DNA of 64,000 nt from CAYFRC01 sp050946115 (GCA_050946115.1 JBMNUF010000001.1:124001-188000), one strand, 5' to 3'; positions 44,181-53,334 are shown, numbered from the stretch's first letter. Notes: generated from the letters alone by a model not told the origin. Program-made: numbers and translations.

Positions 44181-45032
44181 TCAGCCCTCCTTCTTTTTGC
44201 CGAGGTACGCCTCGATCACCAAGGGGTTGGACTGGATTTCCTCCGCCGTACCCTTGGCGATGATCCTGCCGTAATCCAGAACGCCTATGCCCTCGCAGAT
44301 GCCCATGACGAGGTTCATGTCGTGCTCGATCAGCATGATCGCAATCTGGAACGTATCGCGAATCTTGATGATGTTGTCCATGAGTTCTTCCGTCTCGTGC
44401 GGGTTCATGCCGGCGGCGGGTTCATCGAGCAGCAGCAGCTTCGGCTTTGTCGCCAGCGCGCGCACGATCTCGAGCCTCCTCTGCGCGCCGTAGGGGAGTG
44501 ACCCTGCGATCGCGCCCGCCATGTCCTGCATGTCGAAGATGGACAAGAGTTCCATCGCCTTTTCGTGCTGCTTGTTTTCCTGAATCCAGTAGCTCGGAAG
44601 GCGCAATACGCCCGAGAGCATCGAATACGGGATCTGGTTGTGCAGCCCGATGCGCACGTTGTCCTCCACCGTCATGTTGCCGAACAGGCGGATGTTCTGG
44701 AAGGTTCTCGCGATGCCCAATTTGGCAACCTGCACGGTCGTCATGCCGGCGGTGTCCTTGCCGTTGACCATGATGGAGCCGGACGTCGGCGGGTAGACCT
44801 TCGTCAAAAGGTTGAACACCGTCGTCTTGCCCGCGCCGTTGGGGCCGATGAGCCCCGCGATCTCGGTCTTGCCGATGACGATGTCGAAATTCTCCACCGC
44901 CTTCAGCCCGCCGAATTCCACGCTCAAATGGCGCGTCTCGAGCACGGGGATTTCGTTTACGTCGCGCTCGGGGATGAGCGCGTGAAAGGGCGGCTGTACC
45001 ATCTTGACGCCCCGATTGCGCTTCACCGTCAT
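44181..45032 (-). CDS. livG: Branched-chain amino-acid ABC transporter ATPase LivG
   Basis: 283 residues with a ~25-residue N-terminal extension. Walker A LIGPNGAGKTTVFNLLTKVY, LGIARTFQNIRLFGNMTVED, signature SLPYGAQRRLEIVRALATKP, Walker B LLLDEPAAGMNPHETEELMD, H-loop MLIEHDMNLVM. The AYLGKKKEG end is typical. The start overlaps livM by 4 bases. Confidence 0.96.
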   Translation of the reverse strand: MTVKRNRGVKMVQPPFHALIPERDVNEIPVLETRHLSVEFGGLKAVENFDIVIGKTEIAGLIGPNGAGKTTVFNLLTKVYPPTSGSIMVNGKDTAGMTTVQVAKLGIARTFQNIRLFGNMTVEDNVRIGLHNQIPYSMLSGVLRLPSYWIQENKQHEKAMELLSIFDMQDMAGAIAGSLPYGAQRRLEIVRALATKPKLLLLDEPAAGMNPHETEELMDNIIKIRDTFQIAIMLIEHDMNLVMGICEGIGVLDYGRIIAKGTAEEIQSNPLVIEAYLGKKKEG

Positions 45033-46093
45033 GCCCGCCCCTCCCTTCCCTCGAGCCGCCTGCGCCGGAACGGATTGATTCTTTGCAGCGCAAAATGCAG
45101 CGTGTTGTTGTTTGTCACCAGCATCACGAGGATCAGGATGATTGCGTATACCAGCATTCGGTAGTCGGCAAACGCGCGCAGAAGCTCCGGAAGGACGGTC
45201 AGAAGCGCCGCCGAGATGATGGAGCCGCGGATGTTGCCGATGCCGCCGAGCACGACGAACACCAATACGAGGATCGACGTATCGAACTTGAATTTTGCCG
45301 CTGTCACCGTGGAGTAGTTCAGCCCGAACAGCGCACCCGCCATGCCCGCGAGGAACGCGGACGTGACAAACGCCATCATTTTGTATTTGGTGACGCTGAT
45401 TCCGACGGATTCCGCGGCGATGCGCGCATCGCGAATCGCCATGATCGCGCGGCCCGCGCGGCTGTGTATGAGGTTGAGCACCACGAGCAGCGCAAAGAGG
45501 ATGAGGGCGAAGCCCATCGGGAACGTCGAAAGCTTCGTCACCCCCGTCGCGCCTGCGGGGCCGTTCATGAGGAGCGTAAAGGACGGGTCCGGAACGGAAT
45601 TGAAGAGGATGTGCAGCGCGTTTCCGTCCTTCGTGGTCTCGATCGCGATGTACAGGCAGTTGAAGACGTTTCTGATGATCTCCCCGAACGCAAGCGTTAC
45701 GATCGCGAGGTAGTCCCCGCGCAGGCGTAGCACGGGAATGCCGATCAAAACGCCCGCGATGCCCGCGAAAATGCCCGCCGAAACCATCGCGACGATGAGC
45801 TGCACCGTGGGGTCCTGTACGCCCTGCGCCCGCAGCCACGCCGCCGTGACGATGCCCGAAAACGCGCCGACGGACATGAATCCCGCGTGTCCAAGGCTCA
45901 GCTCCCCGGAAATGCCCACCGTGAGGTTCAGGGAAATCGCCATGACGATGTATACGCATATGGGGACGAGCTGCCCCCTGAGGGATTTCGTCATGGCGCC
46001 CGCGTTGATCGCGAATTGGCATGCGATAAACGCGACAATGACGATACCGTAGGTGACGATGTTGCTTCTTGCGGTCTTGCTCAGCTTTTTCAT
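45029..46093 (-). CDS. livM: Branched-chain amino-acid ABC transporter permease LivM
   Basis: 354 residues, GAGGTGATACGC before ATG 46093. About 9-10 hydrophobic helices; the family segments LGHAGFMSVGAFSGIVTAAW, LRLRGDYLAIVTLAFGEIIR (the EAA-like loop), SRAGRAIMAIRDARIAAESV and GLNYSTVTAAKF are seen. It forms the membrane pore with LivH. Confidence 0.95.
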   Translation of the reverse strand: MKKLSKTARSNIVTYGIVIVAFIACQFAINAGAMTKSLRGQLVPICVYIVMAISLNLTVGISGELSLGHAGFMSVGAFSGIVTAAWLRAQGVQDPTVQLIVAMVSAGIFAGIAGVLIGIPVLRLRGDYLAIVTLAFGEIIRNVFNCLYIAIETTKDGNALHILFNSVPDPSFTLLMNGPAGATGVTKLSTFPMGFALILFALLVVLNLIHSRAGRAIMAIRDARIAAESVGISVTKYKMMAFVTSAFLAGMAGALFGLNYSTVTAAKFKFDTSILVLVFVVLGGIGNIRGSIISAALLTVLPELLRAFADYRMLVYAIILILVMLVTNNNTLHFALQRINPFRRRRLEGREGRA

Positions 46094-46103
46094 GCGTATC
46101 ACC

Positions 46104-46988
46104 TCAGACTTTCTCATGCGTGTACTTGCCCAAGAGCCCTATGGGCTTTACGAGCAGCACGATGATCAAGACGGCGAACACGAACGCGTCGCCGAGCTCC
46201 GTGGAGACATACGCCTTGCCCAGTATTTCGATCACGCCCAGCAGCACGCCGCCCAGCATCGCGCCCGGAATGGAGCCGATGCCGCCGAACACCGCCGCCG
46301 TGAACGCCTTGATGCCCGGCATGGAGCCGGTGGTCGGCTGCAGAGTCGGATATGCCGAGCACAACAGCACGCCCGCGATCGCCGCGAGCGCAGAGCCGAT
46401 CGCAAAGGTCGTGGAGATGGTGAGGTTCACGTTGATGCCCATGAGTTCCGCCGCGCCCTTGTCCTCGGATACGGCGCGCATCGCCTTCCCCATCTTGGTT
46501 TTGCCCGTGAAGACGGTCAGCGCCAGCATGATGACGATGTTCGCGATCACCGTGAGCAGCGTCACGCCGCTGATGATGAGCCTGCCGCCAAGCAGGGAAA
46601 AACTGCCCAAATCCAGCATCGCGGGGAAATTCTTCGGGTTCGACCCCCAGATGAGCTGCGCGAGGTTTTGCAAAAGATAGCTCATGCCGATCGCCGTGAT
46701 CAACACCGCCAAAGAGGACGACTGCCGAAGCGGCCTGTACGCCAGGCCTTCGATGGCGACGCCCAAAATCGTGCACACCGCCATGGAAAGCAAAACGCAC
46801 AGGATCGCCGGAAGCCCGAGATACTGCGACGCACAAAACGCGATGTACGCGCCGATCATGATGACATCGCCGTGCGCGAAATTCAGCATTTTCGCGATGC
46901 CGTACACCATGGTATAGCCCAGCGCGATGATCGCATACACGCTGCCCAAGCCGATGCCGTTGATCAGGTGGGAGAGAAACAAGGTCAT
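46104..46988 (-). CDS. livH: Branched-chain amino-acid ABC transporter permease LivH
   Basis: 294 residues; ATG 46988 is preferred, with GGGGTGG placed 7 bases upstream. LINGIGLGSVYAIIALGYTM, VYGIAKMLNFAHGDVIMIGA, GLAYRPLRQSSSLAVLITAI, GKTKMGKAMRAVSEDKGAAE and FTAAVFGGIGSIPGAMLGGV are canonical LivH. A terminator-like hairpin lies between it and livK. Confidence 0.95.
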   Translation of the reverse strand: MTLFLSHLINGIGLGSVYAIIALGYTMVYGIAKMLNFAHGDVIMIGAYIAFCASQYLGLPAILCVLLSMAVCTILGVAIEGLAYRPLRQSSSLAVLITAIGMSYLLQNLAQLIWGSNPKNFPAMLDLGSFSLLGGRLIISGVTLLTVIANIVIMLALTVFTGKTKMGKAMRAVSEDKGAAELMGINVNLTISTTFAIGSALAAIAGVLLCSAYPTLQPTTGSMPGIKAFTAAVFGGIGSIPGAMLGGVLLGVIEILGKAYVSTELGDAFVFAVLIIVLLVKPIGLLGKYTHEKV

Positions 46989-47026
46989 GAACGTCCACCC
47001 CATTTACACAAGTTCGAATATACACC

Positions 47027-47058
47027 AAAATCGGGTCGCCCGCGAAGGAGCGGCCCGA
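47027..47058 (-). terminator. Attenuator-like hairpin between livK and livH
   Basis: On the minus strand TCGGGCCGC (47058-47050) faces GCGG plus CCCGA (ending 47031) with a 4-base bulge, followed by TTTT (47030-47027). It lies 18 bases past the livK stop and could reduce transcription into livH so that the binding protein is made in excess. Confidence 0.55.
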
Positions 47059-47075
47059 CAGAGTCCTTTGGGAGA

Positions 47076-48209
47076 TCAGTTGCCGTAGCCTACGTATACG
47101 CCGTTTTCGATCATGACGGCGGTCGGGGTCTTATCGACGGCGCCGGACTCGTCCCAGCGCATGGTGCCGGTAACCCCTACGATCTCGACGTCCTGGATCG
47201 CGGCGATCAAAAGCTCGCAGCATTCCTCGGTAGAGGTCGCATCCGTGATGCCGGCGTTTTCGATGCATGCATACAAAGTATACACCGCGTCGTACCCGTC
47301 GGCCGCAAACTGGTCGGGGATGATGCCATAGGCGTCGCGATACGATTTCACGAAGTTCACCGTCAGTTCGTCCGTTGCGTCGGCGGAGAACGGGGTGAGG
47401 AGCATAACGCCTTCCGCAAGGGAGGTGTCAAAGCCTTCGATGTTCAAAATGCCATCCATGCCGTCCACGCCGAAGAACACGGGGCTGTAGCCGACGGCGT
47501 GCGCCTGCTGCAAAATCATGGATGCGGGCGTGTAATAGATCGGCAGGAACACCAGCTCCGCGCCCGCTTCCTTTACGGTGGAGACCTGCACGGAGAAGTC
47601 GGTGGTTTCATCGGTGAACGTGGTCACGGAGACGACCTCCAGCCCGAGTTCCGCCGCCTTCTGTTCAAAGGTCTGGTAGATGCCGGTGGAATAGGCATCG
47701 GCGTTATTGTATATCACGGCGACCTTCTGCGCGAGCGCCTTATCCGAAATGTACTGCGCGGAAAGCGTGCCCTGCGCGGGGTCGGTGAAGCAGATCTGGA
47801 ACACGTTGTCGTTGTTCTCGGTGACATCGGGCGAGGACGCGGACGGCGTCAGCATGAACATGCGGTCGGTATACGCCTCCGCCGCGACGGCGATGCAGGG
47901 CGTGGTGGTGACGGAGCCCACGATCATCTGCGCGCCCCAGTCCCACAGGTTGTTGTATGCGTTGACGGACTTTTCCGCATCGTGCTCGTCGTCCTGGCAG
48001 TTCAGCTCGAGCTGAATGCCGCCCTTGGCATTGATCTCCGCAACCGCCAGCTCCGCGCCGTGCTGCACGGACGTGCCGTAGCTCGCCGCAGCGCCGGTCA
48101 GCGGCCCGATCATCCCGATCTTTACGCCCTCCGCCGTCGCCGCAAAAGCGAAGGAAGAGGCGACGAAAAATGCAAGAAGTACCGCCAAAAAGGTCTGAAT
48201 GCGCTTCAT
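47076..48209 (-). CDS. livK: Branched-chain amino-acid ABC transporter substrate-binding protein LivK
   Basis: 377 residues, signal peptide KRIQTFLAVLLAFFVASSFA with AxA cleavage and no lipobox Cys. Periplasmic-binding-protein type I pattern: VKIGMIGPLTGAAASYGTSV, GAELAVAEINAKGGIQ, IVGSVTTTPCIAVAAEAYTD, TPSASSPDVTENNDNVFQIC, KVAVIYNNADAYSTGIYQTF and FAADGYDAVYTLYACIENAG. Lack of the lipoprotein Cys is odd for a Gram-positive, where such proteins are normally anchored; an uncleaved signal anchor is possible. The ligand may be Leu/Ile/Val or another amino acid/amide. Confidence 0.93.
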   Translation of the reverse strand: MKRIQTFLAVLLAFFVASSFAFAATAEGVKIGMIGPLTGAAASYGTSVQHGAELAVAEINAKGGIQLELNCQDDEHDAEKSVNAYNNLWDWGAQMIVGSVTTTPCIAVAAEAYTDRMFMLTPSASSPDVTENNDNVFQICFTDPAQGTLSAQYISDKALAQKVAVIYNNADAYSTGIYQTFEQKAAELGLEVVSVTTFTDETTDFSVQVSTVKEAGAELVFLPIYYTPASMILQQAHAVGYSPVFFGVDGMDGILNIEGFDTSLAEGVMLLTPFSADATDELTVNFVKSYRDAYGIIPDQFAADGYDAVYTLYACIENAGITDATSTEECCELLIAAIQDVEIVGVTGTMRWDESGAVDKTPTAVMIENGVYVGYGN

Positions 48210-48239
48210 ATTGAAATCCCTCCCGATTCATAATGCAAA

Positions 48240-48269
48240 ATTATACCAAGTTCGCGCAAAGCCTGTCAA
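48240..48269 (-). promoter_or_regulatory. Promoter of the liv operon
   Basis: Minus strand TTGACA (48269-48264), 18-base spacer, TATAAT (48245-48240), 31 bases before livK. No CodY-type box is obvious to me. Confidence 0.85.
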
Positions 48270-48314
48270 GCGCGCCCGTGCGAATTTTGTCGCATTTTAT
48301 GTTAAGGGCATCCC

Positions 48315-48869
48315 TTACGAGATCGGCCCATACAGCGCGATGCCCAGTACCGCGCTCAGCGCGATCCACACGACGGGGTGCGGCTTTTTCTTCCAAGGGA
48401 TTTTGGAAAGCGCGAATACGACTGCGAAAATCCCGACCGCCCTCCAGTCCACCGTCCCCCCGCCAGCAAACGTCGCATAGCCGATGGAATACGCCGCCGC
48501 GAGGATGAGGCCCACGACCGCGGGGCGCAGCCCCGAAAGCGCGCCCTGCACAATGCGGTTCTCGGAAAACGTCATAAAGAAGCGAACGACGATCAGTATG
48601 ACCAAAAAGGACGGGAGCACCACGCCCAATGTCGCAAACGCCGCGCCGGTAAGCCCCTTTTGCTGCATGCCGATGAACGTCGCGATGTTGACGGCGAAGG
48701 GCCCCGGCGTCGATTCGCTGACCGCGATGAAGTCGATCAGCGTCTCCGTGTCGATCCAGCCCTTGGCCTCCACGGTCTGGCGGATCATGGGGATCATCGC
48801 GTACCCGCCGCCGAAGGTAAACAGCCCGATCTGAAAAAAGGAGATAAAAAGTTCCCACAGCATGCTCAT
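48315..48869 (-). CDS. Chromate transporter, CHR short form (second subunit)
   Basis: 184 residues from ATG 48869, overlapping the upstream CHR gene by 4 bases. The CHR motif FFQIGLFTFGGGYAMIPMIR is followed by IDFIAVSESTPGPFAVNIAT and FIGMQQKGLTGAAFATLGVV; about six hydrophobic segments. Short CHR proteins work as heterodimers of two six-helix halves (established for Bacillus ChrA/ChrB-type pairs). Chromate efflux or another anion. Confidence 0.92.
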   Translation of the reverse strand: MSMLWELFISFFQIGLFTFGGGYAMIPMIRQTVEAKGWIDTETLIDFIAVSESTPGPFAVNIATFIGMQQKGLTGAAFATLGVVLPSFLVILIVVRFFMTFSENRIVQGALSGLRPAVVGLILAAAYSIGYATFAGGGTVDWRAVGIFAVVFALSKIPWKKKPHPVVWIALSAVLGIALYGPIS

Positions 48870-49435
48870 TTCGCGCTTCCCCCCTTCTCCTTGGCGTAGA
48901 ACACGCTCGCGGCGATGCCGCAAAGCGCCGCGCCGATCAGGATCAACTTGCTGTCCACCGAAAGAAATGCCGTCAGGATGAAGCCCGCGAGAAACAATAG
49001 CAGGGAAAACACGGTCCTCGGGCAGCCCTTTCCGAGCTTTAACACCGCGTTCACGATGAGCATTACAACGCCCGCGTGGATTCCGCGAAACGCGCAGGCG
49101 ACCCATTTGTTCTGCATGAACGCGTGGTAGCACAGGGACACCGTGCAGATGACGATGTAAGAGGGCAATACCACGCCGAAGGTCGCCGCGGCGCTTCCCA
49201 TGATGCCCGCCACGCGATAGCCGATGAACGTCGCGGAATTGATCGCCAGCGGCCCCGGCGTGGATTCTGCGATCGCCACGATGTCCAGCACCTCATCGGC
49301 AGTCACCCAGTGCTTTTCCTCGACCGCCTCCGTCTGGATCAGCGGCAGCATGGCGTAGCCGCCGCCGAACGTGAAAAGGCCGATGCGGAAAAACGTCCGA
49401 AACAGGTCCCATGTCTTTTGCGTCTTGTCGCTCAT
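48866..49435 (-). CDS. Chromate transporter, CHR short form (first subunit)
   Basis: 189 residues. ATG 49435 is chosen, 9 bases after AAAGGAGG; the ATG at 49444 abuts that site. FFRIGLFTFGGGYAMLPLIQ, VTADEVLDIVAIAESTPGPL, AINSATFIGYRVAGIMGSAA mark the CHR domain. It overlaps the second CHR gene, showing that the pair is made together. Confidence 0.92.
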   Translation of the reverse strand: MSDKTQKTWDLFRTFFRIGLFTFGGGYAMLPLIQTEAVEEKHWVTADEVLDIVAIAESTPGPLAINSATFIGYRVAGIMGSAAATFGVVLPSYIVICTVSLCYHAFMQNKWVACAFRGIHAGVVMLIVNAVLKLGKGCPRTVFSLLLFLAGFILTAFLSVDSKLILIGAALCGIAASVFYAKEKGGSAK

Positions 49436-49450
49436 ATGAGCCATCCTCCT

Positions 49451-50806
49451 TTACCTTGGCAACAATATGTATCTCGCAATGAGGTACGGCAGGTTCTTAT
49501 CCACATAGAAGTACAAACTATCCACATCCGCATAAGCGCGGTACACGCCGCCGATCTCGGTCTCCTCGCGGGAGGACTTGTTTTCGAGCGCGACGAGCTG
49601 CTCCTTGCCGTCCGTCCCGACGTCCATGATGAGAATCTTTTTATCGCCCTCTATGACGATGTCCTTGATCTCGCCCTTGCACAGGAAGATCGCCCCGTTC
49701 CAGACGTCCGTCATGACCTTGAGCTGGTCGTAATCCATCGCCCACGCCTTGTCGCTGTATTCCTTGAGGGTCGGCACGTAGTACACCTTGACGGACATGA
49801 CCGTGTCCGTCAAGCCCTCCTTGGATGCGCGGAAGGTGATGGTATTGTCTCCAATCTCCGTCATCTTCGCGTCAAAGGAGAAGCTGCCGTCCTCCTCCAC
49901 CTCGATGGAATTGGGGTCGTATTTTGTATCCACGGAAAGCGTCGCCGTGGGATCGATGATGCCCGTCACGGTAAAGGTGGAGCCGGACGCCTTCGTCGCC
50001 AGATTTAGCGACGGCTCGAGCCGGATGCTCTGCGGCGCACGGTAGAGTATGATATCCTTGCGGTTCTGTTTGTGGTTTTTCGTATCCACGAGGATGGAGA
50101 TCTTGTTTTCGCCCTGCGCGTAGACGTTGATGGGCAGCTTGAGCTTTCCCTGAAAGTCCGCCTCGTCCGTCACGTTTTCGCCGTTGACGTAGATCGTCGA
50201 ATCCGGCACGACCTTGAGCGCGAGGTTGTATACGGACGTATACACCGTCTGATACTCGCCCTCGGGATCGACCAAATGCAGCGGCGAAACGGGCGTAGGG
50301 ATGTTCAGTTCGATTTTAGGCAGCTCCTGCCACGCGCCGGAAGCGCTGATGCAAATCGGCGAGAGCGTCACGATCGCGCCCTCCGCGTCCTCGGGGTTCG
50401 CGTCGAACCAGTGCGCGTCCGCGACTTCGACGCGCGCGATGCTGCCCGTCACGCGGTACGCGCAGTCGAGTTCTGGGATATAAATGGTGTCGCCGTCCGC
50501 GCCAAAAAACGTAATCGCGTGGGCGAGCCTGTCGTCGTCCATCGTAAAGGTCTCGATTGTCGGCGCGACCGCGCCTCCGCTTGCGTAGTAGCGCTGCATG
50601 CGCCAGTCGGAAACCCAGTAATACGCCTTATAGATCGCCTGAAACAGCACGAAAATGACGCACGCCCCGATCGCAAGCCCCCGCAAAAGCGAAAAAAAAG
50701 CCTTCAGGTTCTGCTTTGGCGTGCGATCCCTTATAAAATCAAACCCGCATTCGCGGCATACCGTGCGGCTCGCATTGTTGTTCGCGCCGCAGTTCGGGCA
50801 AATCAT
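49451..50806 (-). CDS. Zinc-ribbon, single-pass membrane protein with beta-sandwich ectodomain
   Basis: 451 residues. It opens with a cytoplasmic zinc ribbon (MICPNCGANNNASRTVCREC, CxxC-x13-CxxC), then one transmembrane helix (GLAIGACVIFVLFQAIYKAY) and a long ectodomain with TcaA-like/Ig-like units (YNLALKVVPDSTIYVNGENV, ENKISILVDTKNHKQN, STFTVTGIIDPTATLSVDTK). This architecture resembles TcaA/YvbJ-type zinc-ribbon membrane proteins of Firmicutes. TcaA affects glycopeptide tolerance in Staphylococcus, but no such role can be inferred here. The CHR gene follows 15 bases later. Confidence 0.75.
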   Translation of the reverse strand: MICPNCGANNNASRTVCRECGFDFIRDRTPKQNLKAFFSLLRGLAIGACVIFVLFQAIYKAYYWVSDWRMQRYYASGGAVAPTIETFTMDDDRLAHAITFFGADGDTIYIPELDCAYRVTGSIARVEVADAHWFDANPEDAEGAIVTLSPICISASGAWQELPKIELNIPTPVSPLHLVDPEGEYQTVYTSVYNLALKVVPDSTIYVNGENVTDEADFQGKLKLPINVYAQGENKISILVDTKNHKQNRKDIILYRAPQSIRLEPSLNLATKASGSTFTVTGIIDPTATLSVDTKYDPNSIEVEEDGSFSFDAKMTEIGDNTITFRASKEGLTDTVMSVKVYYVPTLKEYSDKAWAMDYDQLKVMTDVWNGAIFLCKGEIKDIVIEGDKKILIMDVGTDGKEQLVALENKSSREETEIGGVYRAYADVDSLYFYVDKNLPYLIARYILLPR

Positions 50807-50832
50807 ATCCGGCAGCCTCCCTTATAGGGCAT

Positions 50833-50861
50833 ATCATACCATTTAGGCCGCCCCTTGTCAC
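50833..50861 (-). promoter_or_regulatory. Promoter of the zinc-ribbon/CHR operon
   Basis: Minus strand GTGACA (50861-50856), 17-base spacer, TATGAT (50838-50833), 27 bases before the ATG. Confidence 0.65.
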
Positions 50862-50893
50862 GTTAATTTCCAAGAACAAGCATAGCGATACTC

Positions 50894-50922
50894 CGCGCGG
50901 GCGCAAAAAGTGCGCCCGCGCG
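50894..50922 (-). terminator. Strong hairpin downstream of the M19 dipeptidase gene
   Basis: CGCGCGGGCGCA (50894-50905) and TGCGCCCGCGCG (50911-50922) form a perfect 12-bp GC stem with a 5-base loop, 15 bases beyond the dipeptidase stop. No T run follows on either strand, so it would be an atypical terminator. Confidence 0.6.
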
Positions 50923-50937
50923 AAGCAAAATACGCAG

Positions 50938-51861
50938 CTATGTCCTATGGTCTTTCGCCGCCTTCAGTACGCGGAAAAGGTTTTCGCCCGCGATGCCGCG
51001 AAGCTGCGCCTCGGTATAGCCGTGGTCTTCCAACAGCGCCATCAATTTGGGGAAATCGTCCGGCGAGGAAAGCCCCTCGGGCGATGCGTCGATGCCGTCG
51101 AAATCCGAGCCGAAGCCCAAAACATCGATTCCGCCCAGCTCCGCGATCCCGTCAATGTGGCGGAGCACGTCGTCGAGCGTAGCATCCCTGTCCTTTGCGA
51201 GGAACGCGCTGTAGAAATTGATGCCGATAAAGCCCTTCTTTTCGATGATCGCGCGCACCTGATCGGGATACAGGTTGCGCCGCACGTCGCACAGCGTCCG
51301 CAGGTTGGAGTGGGATGCAATGATGGGGAGCTTCGTCCTCTCGGCGCAGTCCCAAAACCCCGCTACGTTGAGGTGCGACACGTCCGCAAGGATGCCCAGG
51401 GCGTCCATTTCGGAAAGCAGTTCCAAGCCAAACGGCTTGAGGTGCCCGCCGTCGCCCAAGACCGCGGGATAGCCGATTTCGTTTTCGTTGTTCCACGTGA
51501 GCGCGATCATGCGCACGCGGCACGATGCGTCAAATTCATGGAGGCGCGAAAGCTTTCCCTCCAAGACCTCGCCGCCCTCGATGGAGAACACGCCGTGCGG
51601 CGCATCGGGCAAATTCTCGGGGAGCGCGCCTTTGAGCATGGGAACCCCGATTCGCTCCGAAGATGCGAGCATCGCAACCGCGTTTTCATAGGGATGCCCC
51701 TCGCGCCCTTGTGCCCCGGCAAACATTGCGAACGTCTGCAGCGACACGCCGCCGCGCCGCAGATTCTCCGGGCGGACGGTGCAGTCCTCGGGCGCCTTCC
51801 CTTCGAGCACTATGCCGTACAGCGTATCGCAATGGGCGTCCACGATGCGGTATTTTGTCAT
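50938..51861 (-). CDS. Membrane dipeptidase (peptidase family M19)
   Basis: 307 residues from ATG 51861, overlapping the PPIase gene stop by 4 bases. Zinc-site signatures: RIVDAHCDTLYGIVLEG (His-x-Asp), GVFSIEGGEVLEGKL (bridging Glu), ILADVSHLNVAGFWDCAERT (His), LPIIASHSNLRTL (His) and VLGFGSDFDGIDASPEGLSS (Asp). It hydrolyses dipeptides, including D-amino-acid forms, in the cytoplasm; no signal peptide is seen. Coupling to a secreted foldase gene is unusual. Confidence 0.93.
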   Translation of the reverse strand: MTKYRIVDAHCDTLYGIVLEGKAPEDCTVRPENLRRGGVSLQTFAMFAGAQGREGHPYENAVAMLASSERIGVPMLKGALPENLPDAPHGVFSIEGGEVLEGKLSRLHEFDASCRVRMIALTWNNENEIGYPAVLGDGGHLKPFGLELLSEMDALGILADVSHLNVAGFWDCAERTKLPIIASHSNLRTLCDVRRNLYPDQVRAIIEKKGFIGINFYSAFLAKDRDATLDDVLRHIDGIAELGGIDVLGFGSDFDGIDASPEGLSSPDDFPKLMALLEDHGYTEAQLRGIAGENLFRVLKAAKDHRT

Positions 51862-53303
51862 TCCGCCGCCTCCGCGGGCTGTTCGGCGCCTGCGGTATCG
51901 AGGAAGCCGTCCGTATACACGATTTCGAGCGCCTCGGTCCACGCATCGAGCATGTCGCTAAAGGCAGTCGCCTTCGCGTTTTCGAGGTGGTCCGCCTTAA
52001 ACACCGCGAAGTCTTCGTCCGTAAGCTCCACGGCGCCCTCGGGCAGATCTTTGTAGTACTGGATGATGTAGTAGCCGTAGCTGCCCAGCGTCGGCTCGGA
52101 CACGTCGCCGACGTTTTTCAGCGCCATCGCGGCATCCTTAAAGCTCTGTTCGAACGTTTCGGTGGTATCGGATACGTAGTAGCCCGTCTGTGCGAAGCTG
52201 CTGCCCTCCATCATGCCGGGGTCCTCGTTGTACTGCGCCATCAGCGTATCAAAGTCTTCGCCCGCCGCGACGCGACCCATGATCTCCTCGAGCTTCGGCG
52301 CAACCTGCGCCGTCAGTTCGTCGTAGCGCACCTTCTCCTCGTCGGTGATCGCGCCGGAGGCTTTCTTTTCCTCGAGCGAGAGGATTTCGTCCGCGTCGTC
52401 CACTGCGATCAGAATCTGTTTCACGGCGCGATAGCCCGCGGGGATGTAATACACCGTCGCGCCGCCCATCGCGTCGTTGTCAAAGGCATAGGGATCGCTC
52501 GCGTAGGTTTCCTTCGATTCGTCCACGAAGCTTTGGTAATACGCGCGCACCTCGTCGTCCGTCACGGCGATGTCCCGCGTGGCGTACTCCGAAACATCGT
52601 CGTAGGTGGCGGAGGCGATCAGGTTTTCCGCGACCTTTTCCCGCGTGAGCCCGTTCTCCGCGAGATACGCCTCCGTATCCGCCGTCACCTGCTCCTCGTC
52701 CATGCCTTCCCCGCGGAAATACTCCTTATAGTATTCCAGCATTTCCTCGTAGTCCGCCTGCGCCTGCTTCGCGAGCTCGGCGAGCTTCTCCTCCGAATAC
52801 GGCAGAACGCCGTATTCCTGCGCCAATTCGTTTACATACCTGTCGCGCAGGGTGCTGTGCAGCGCTTCGTCGCGCATGAGCGCGATGACGCCGGGGTCCG
52901 TCATGTCGAAGAAGCTGCCGTATGCGCCCTGAAAGTATTCGTAGGCGTCGCGAATATCGGCAAAGGTGATTGCTTCGCCGTTGACCGTCGCGATCACGTC
53001 CGCGTCCCCGAACTCCTTGAGCACCGGCGCAGGCTCCTCGTCCGCATACCCGTCCTCGTCCGACAATTCGTCCCCGAACTCGCCTTCGTCCATCACGTCT
53101 TCGGGGATCTCCGCATTTTCCTCGTAGTATTCGAGGAGGGCGGTCAGGTATTCGATCTCGGAATTTGCATCTTCCAGTTCGCGCTCCAATTCCGCGATGC
53201 GGGCATTCGCCGCGTCCAATTCCGATTGCAAATCCCCCTCCGCAAAACAGGGAATCGCGCAGAAGAGCGCCGTGCAGAGCAGCAAAGACAGCCATTTTTT
53301 CAT
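51858..53303 (-). CDS. Secreted SurA/PrsA-like peptidyl-prolyl isomerase with coiled-coil start
   Basis: 481 residues; GGAGGATT before the ATG. Signal peptide KKWLSLLLCTALFCAIPCFA, then a short coiled coil (LDAANARIAELERELEDANS), an acidic linker (~60-100), a SurA-N-like chaperone domain (~100-255: ATVNGEAITFADIRDAYEYF, FFDMTDPGVIALMRDEAL), and a parvulin domain (~293-420: VKQILIAVDDADEILSLEEK, AAGEDFDTLMAQYNEDPG, LKNVGDVSEPTLGSYGYYII) with a ~45-residue helical insert after its first strand. No lipobox, unlike PrsA. It should assist folding of exported proteins at the membrane-wall face. Confidence 0.85.
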   Translation of the reverse strand: MKKWLSLLLCTALFCAIPCFAEGDLQSELDAANARIAELERELEDANSEIEYLTALLEYYEENAEIPEDVMDEGEFGDELSDEDGYADEEPAPVLKEFGDADVIATVNGEAITFADIRDAYEYFQGAYGSFFDMTDPGVIALMRDEALHSTLRDRYVNELAQEYGVLPYSEEKLAELAKQAQADYEEMLEYYKEYFRGEGMDEEQVTADTEAYLAENGLTREKVAENLIASATYDDVSEYATRDIAVTDDEVRAYYQSFVDESKETYASDPYAFDNDAMGGATVYYIPAGYRAVKQILIAVDDADEILSLEEKKASGAITDEEKVRYDELTAQVAPKLEEIMGRVAAGEDFDTLMAQYNEDPGMMEGSSFAQTGYYVSDTTETFEQSFKDAAMALKNVGDVSEPTLGSYGYYIIQYYKDLPEGAVELTDEDFAVFKADHLENAKATAFSDMLDAWTEALEIVYTDGFLDTAGAEQPAEAAE

Positions 53304-53334
53304 ACAAATAATCCTCCACTATTGATTTCGGCTT

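Noticed and set aside
46053..48233. A 726-codon plus-strand frame across the liv genes
   Set aside because: Shadow of livH and livK, which have canonical protein sequence on the minus strand.
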